From: an uncultured Flavobacteriales bacterium
Lineage (GTDB): Bacteria > Bacteroidota > Bacteroidia > Flavobacteriales > Crocinitomicaceae
DNA length: 10,129 bases
Reading direction: 5' to 3'
Assembly (NCBI GenBank): GCA_946479125.1
Contig: CAMLET010000072.1
Location: 1 to 10,129, forward strand
Below are positions 7,364 to 10,129 of the stretch, in pieces. Every line of letters starts with the position of its first letter. Positions within the stretch are counted from its first letter, which is position 1. The translations under genes and the position numbers were made by a program. The notes beneath the pieces were generated by a model. That model saw only the letters and a program-made list of their open reading frames with translations, was not told the DNA's origin and ran no database searches.

Positions 7364-9706
7364 CTATTTCTTTTTCGATTTTCGACTATTTTCTTCGTAA
7401 TAGCCATATCCGTAACCATATCCATACCCGTAAGAACCTCTTCTGAAGTTGGTCCCGTTTAGAATAACATTCAAGTGCTTCAATTGATTCATATCAAACA
7501 ACTCTTTCACTCGGTTTGCAAAGATACGTTTAGAATAACCGGATTTGAAGATATAGATAGGTACATCTGCATTTGCGAGAATTTGAACCCCATCAGTTAC
7601 CAATCCAACTGGTGGATTATCAATTATCACAATGTCGTAACGCTCTTTCAACTGATCCAGTACATCCTGAAATGCACTTGAAAGAATTAGCTCTGAAGGA
7701 TTCGGAGGAATTGGTCCGGCTGTTATAAAATCAAGTCCGTCAACTTCTGATTTGCGAATGGCATCTTCAATAGCACATTGTCCAATGATCAGATTACTGA
7801 TTCCCTGATTATTCGGCACGTTAAGTCCAAGATGGATTTTCGGCTTGCGAAGATCCAAATCGATGATAACTGTTTTCTTTCCCGATAGGGCTAAAATACC
7901 TGCTAAATTTAAGGCTACAAAGGTTTTTCCTTCACCTGAAATGGAACTGGAGATCGCAATTGTTTTCGCGTTTGGATTAACGAAACTAAGATTGGTTCGA
8001 ATATTCCGCAATGACTCAGCGAGTGATGATTTTGGGGAATTGATCACTACCAATTGACTAAATTCTTCTGTGTTTTTAATGAGTGGAATATTTCCAAGGA
8101 ACGAAGCTTTTTCCGGAAGTAATTGCTTCAGATCATCTTCGGTGTTCACCTCATTGTAGGTCACATATTTGAAAAGCAATACTGTAAATGCAATGATGAA
8201 TCCAACAAAGAGAAATCCTGAATAAACCAATCTTCGGTTCGGACTAACTGGTTCCGAAGAAATTGTTGGCGGATTCAATACACGATTTTCAGAAGTATAT
8301 CCTGCATTTGAAATCGAATAAAGTACTTTTTTATCAGTAAGTAATTGATAGTATTTCTCATTCAATTCCTGTAGCGATTTAAGTCGGGTATATTCCATTT
8401 TTCGCTCCGGAAGTTGAACAAACTCACTGTCAAAAACACCCAATTTCTCGCGGAGCATTTTGGATTTTGTGGAAAGACGCTCTTCAATCACGTCTATACT
8501 TCTGCGAATGTTCTGAATCTTCGACTGAATACGCGCATTTATCGCTCTCACTTCAGAGTGATTTTCAGTTACATCTGATGTCAGTAATTCTTTCTTTTCC
8601 AACAGATCATTTAAGTCTGCAATTTGTTTCGTTAACGCTTCCTCGTAGCTTTTGCCAAGCATTTCAGGAATGAGTTTATACAATTCCAATCTGTTTGGTT
8701 CCGAATGCAACTTATTACTGATCAATCTCAGGGTATTGATCTCTTCTTCCACATCGAACAATTGCTCCTGAAACTTGTCAAGCTTCTCGTTGATTTTCTC
8801 GCCTGCGCCTTCGGGATCTGAAAGCTTAGAGTCGCGCTGAAATTTGGTTAAACTGTCTTTGGAAAGCTCCAACTCATCTACAATTGAATCAAGTTGTTGA
8901 TCAATGAAAAACAAAATGTTATCCGAGCTTTTACGCTTCATCACATTATCATAATCAAAGAAAGCCATTGCAACAGCATTCGATATATCATGACACAGTT
9001 CCGGGTTGTAACCCTTGTATTTGATCGAGATCGATTTTGCCTCAACGTCAACGGCTTCAATCTCAAGATTTGGGATTAGTCGCGCAACAAGTGATGCTTT
9101 GTTATTGAAAATGAAATAAAGGTCATTTTGCTCGTCGTCTTTTTTCAAACGTTCCCAATCGTCCATCTGGATCAAGATTTCAAAGAAAGGAGTTGAGAAT
9201 CGTTTATTTACAGGATGAATGGATTTGTATTCTTTTCCACCGTGTGAATAGGAAATTTGAATTTTGCTGCCTTTTACTTCAACAAAAATAGGTACGTCGC
9301 AAAGCGAACTGTCTTTCAATGAATAGGGAATCACATTGAATGAACTGATGTGATACTTCTCTTCAGTAAGGATATTACCTTTTGAAAAGACCGATACATT
9401 CATGTTCAGTTTATCAATCGCCATGTCAAATAGGAATTGCGATCTCAAAAGTTCTAATTCACTTGAAATATTGTCTTTTGTATTGATATTCTCAATTTCT
9501 AAGAGCTCCTTTCCCTGATCCTTCTCTTCCAATTGGATAACCATTGAAGATTCGTAAATAGGTTTGGTATAGCGTAGGTACAAAAATGCGCCAATACCCA
9601 TAATACCGATGATCAGAAGTGCCCACCACCAAAAACGACGAAAAATTGTTCCTACAATTAATGGATTGTAGTCAGTATTGATTATGAATGCGCTTTTTCT
9701 ACTCAT
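7364..9706 (-). CDS. Wzc-like polysaccharide co-polymerase with cytoplasmic tyrosine (BY-) kinase domain
   Basis: This 780-residue inner-membrane protein controls chain length and export of capsule or exopolysaccharide. A Wzz-type N-terminal region has TM1 at about 26-46 (WWWALLIIGIMGIGAFLYL), a periplasmic part with long coiled coils (about 265-460), a Pro-rich stretch NPPTISSEPVSPNRR (478-492) and TM2 at about 494-515. The cytoplasmic kinase follows: the oligomerisation motif E564-xx-R567-xx-R570, Walker A SGEGKT (590-595), Walker A' VIIDLDLRKP (613-622) and Walker B DIVIIDNPPVG (691-701). The C-terminus carries the autophosphorylation-type tyrosine cluster, seven Tyr alternating with Gly at 759-770, followed by a basic tail. 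Kinase and membrane part are fused in one chain, as in Proteobacteria and Bacteroidota. Start overlaps the upstream export gene's stop by one base (TAATG). Assignment is secure; the polymer is not identified. Confidence 0.96.
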   Translation of the reverse strand: MSRKSAFIINTDYNPLIVGTIFRRFWWWALLIIGIMGIGAFLYLRYTKPIYESSMVIQLEEKDQGKELLEIENINTKDNISSELELLRSQFLFDMAIDKLNMNVSVFSKGNILTEEKYHISSFNVIPYSLKDSSLCDVPIFVEVKGSKIQISYSHGGKEYKSIHPVNKRFSTPFFEILIQMDDWERLKKDDEQNDLYFIFNNKASLVARLIPNLEIEAVDVEAKSISIKYKGYNPELCHDISNAVAMAFFDYDNVMKRKSSDNILFFIDQQLDSIVDELELSKDSLTKFQRDSKLSDPEGAGEKINEKLDKFQEQLFDVEEEINTLRLISNKLHSEPNRLELYKLIPEMLGKSYEEALTKQIADLNDLLEKKELLTSDVTENHSEVRAINARIQSKIQNIRRSIDVIEERLSTKSKMLREKLGVFDSEFVQLPERKMEYTRLKSLQELNEKYYQLLTDKKVLYSISNAGYTSENRVLNPPTISSEPVSPNRRLVYSGFLFVGFIIAFTVLLFKYVTYNEVNTEDDLKQLLPEKASFLGNIPLIKNTEEFSQLVVINSPKSSLAESLRNIRTNLSFVNPNAKTIAISSSISGEGKTFVALNLAGILALSGKKTVIIDLDLRKPKIHLGLNVPNNQGISNLIIGQCAIEDAIRKSEVDGLDFITAGPIPPNPSELILSSAFQDVLDQLKERYDIVIIDNPPVGLVTDGVQILANADVPIYIFKSGYSKRIFANRVKELFDMNQLKHLNVILNGTNFRRGSYGYGYGYGYGYYEENSRKSKKK

Positions 9707-10129
9707 TATTTCTGGTTAATAAGCACTGTGAAGATGATGAGAACACTTGAGAATAATGAAATGATAGGTGCTGAAGACTCCACCAATTCTTTACCTACTT
9801 GTTCTGATGGTTCTACATATACATAATCGTTAGCCTGAACAACCAGATCCGCATATTTCAAACCGTCAATTGTTGACATGTCTAATTCATACACAATACG
9901 TTTTCCGTTTTCAACACGCATTAGTTTTACTCTGTCAGCACGACCTCTATCAGCAATTCCACCTGCCAGAGCAATAACTTCCATAAGGGTTGTGTTGTTG
10001 TTTTGCAGCAAAACCACTTTTGCATCGCCACCACTTCCGGGGAAAACAATAACGCGTTGGTTGGTCAATTTCACCTGAACGAATGGATCGATATAACCAT
10101 TTTTTGCAGCATAAAGTGTAGCAAGTGTG
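9706..10129 (-). CDS. Wza-like polysaccharide export protein, C-terminal part (5' end beyond right edge)
   Basis: The frame is open to the right edge, so about 140 C-terminal residues of a longer protein are visible. The GTG at 10074 encodes an internal valine and is not a start, because the sequence upstream (YAAKNGYIDPFVQV) continues the domain. The visible part includes the end of the Poly_export region and a SLBB domain: QRVIVFPGSGGDAKVVLL, then TTLMEVIALAGGIADRGRADRVKLMR and NDYVYVEP. It ends in a hydrophobic helix (APIISLFSSVLIIFTVLIN), as in Wza-type outer-membrane export channels, where the C-terminal helix crosses the outer membrane. It precedes the Wzc-like kinase, the usual partner that docks with the channel, and its stop overlaps the kinase start by one base. 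Confidence 0.93.
   Translation of the reverse strand, partial: TLATLYAAKNGYIDPFVQVKLTNQRVIVFPGSGGDAKVVLLQNNNTTLMEVIALAGGIADRGRADRVKLMRVENGKRIVYELDMSTIDGLKYADLVVQANDYVYVEPSEQVGKELVESSAPIISLFSSVLIIFTVLINQK

Noticed and set aside
9706..10074. A complete 122-residue protein starting at GTG 10074
   Set aside because: The frame stays open to the window edge and the upstream residues continue a Poly_export/SLBB domain, so this is the 3' part of a longer gene.

Overview
The window looks like a chromosomal segment from a Bacteroidota species, most likely of the class Flavobacteriia. The grounds are AT-rich coding sequence, start codons without clear Shine-Dalgarno sequences, secreted proteins with SxS-type cleavage sites, a TAnnTTTG-like promoter candidate, and a short GC-rich repeat of a kind I recall from flavobacterial genomes. 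This placement rests on style and gene content, not on a marker gene.

The left part (1-1679) is read on the + strand. It holds the 3' end of a probable outer-membrane beta-barrel gene (1-404), a second secreted probable barrel protein (421-1239), and a small cytoplasmic protein of unknown function (1236-1679) whose start overlaps the barrel gene's stop as ATGA. I cannot name a function for any of the three, and this is the least explained part of the window.

Everything from 1712 to the right edge is read on the - strand, so the two halves converge on a 32-base gap that can fold into a hairpin. In order of transcription (right to left), the first block is an exopolysaccharide/O-antigen type cluster. 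It contains the end of a Wza-like export protein, a full Wzc-like co-polymerase/BY-kinase, an RmlC-like dTDP-4-dehydrorhamnose 3,5-epimerase, and a WecA/TagO-like undecaprenyl-phosphate sugar-1-phosphate transferase. Their junctions are TAATG, a 2-base gap, and TAATG, so they are almost certainly one operon with coupled translation. The set covers lipid-linked initiation, one dTDP-sugar step, chain-length/kinase control and export; glycosyltransferases, Wzx/Wzy and the other rml genes must lie outside the window.

After a 164-base gap with a candidate promoter comes a second unit: a lipoprotein lytic transglycosylase of MltD/Slt type, whose stop codon directly abuts the start codon of uvrA (nucleotide excision repair).

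Most of the window is ordinary conserved machinery, and I see no clear new system. The points worth a second look are a repeat element that has been read into the C-terminus of the WecA-like protein, the loss of one cysteine in the first zinc module of UvrA, the Tyr-Gly tail of the Wzc-like kinase, and the coupled barrel/small-protein pair at the left.
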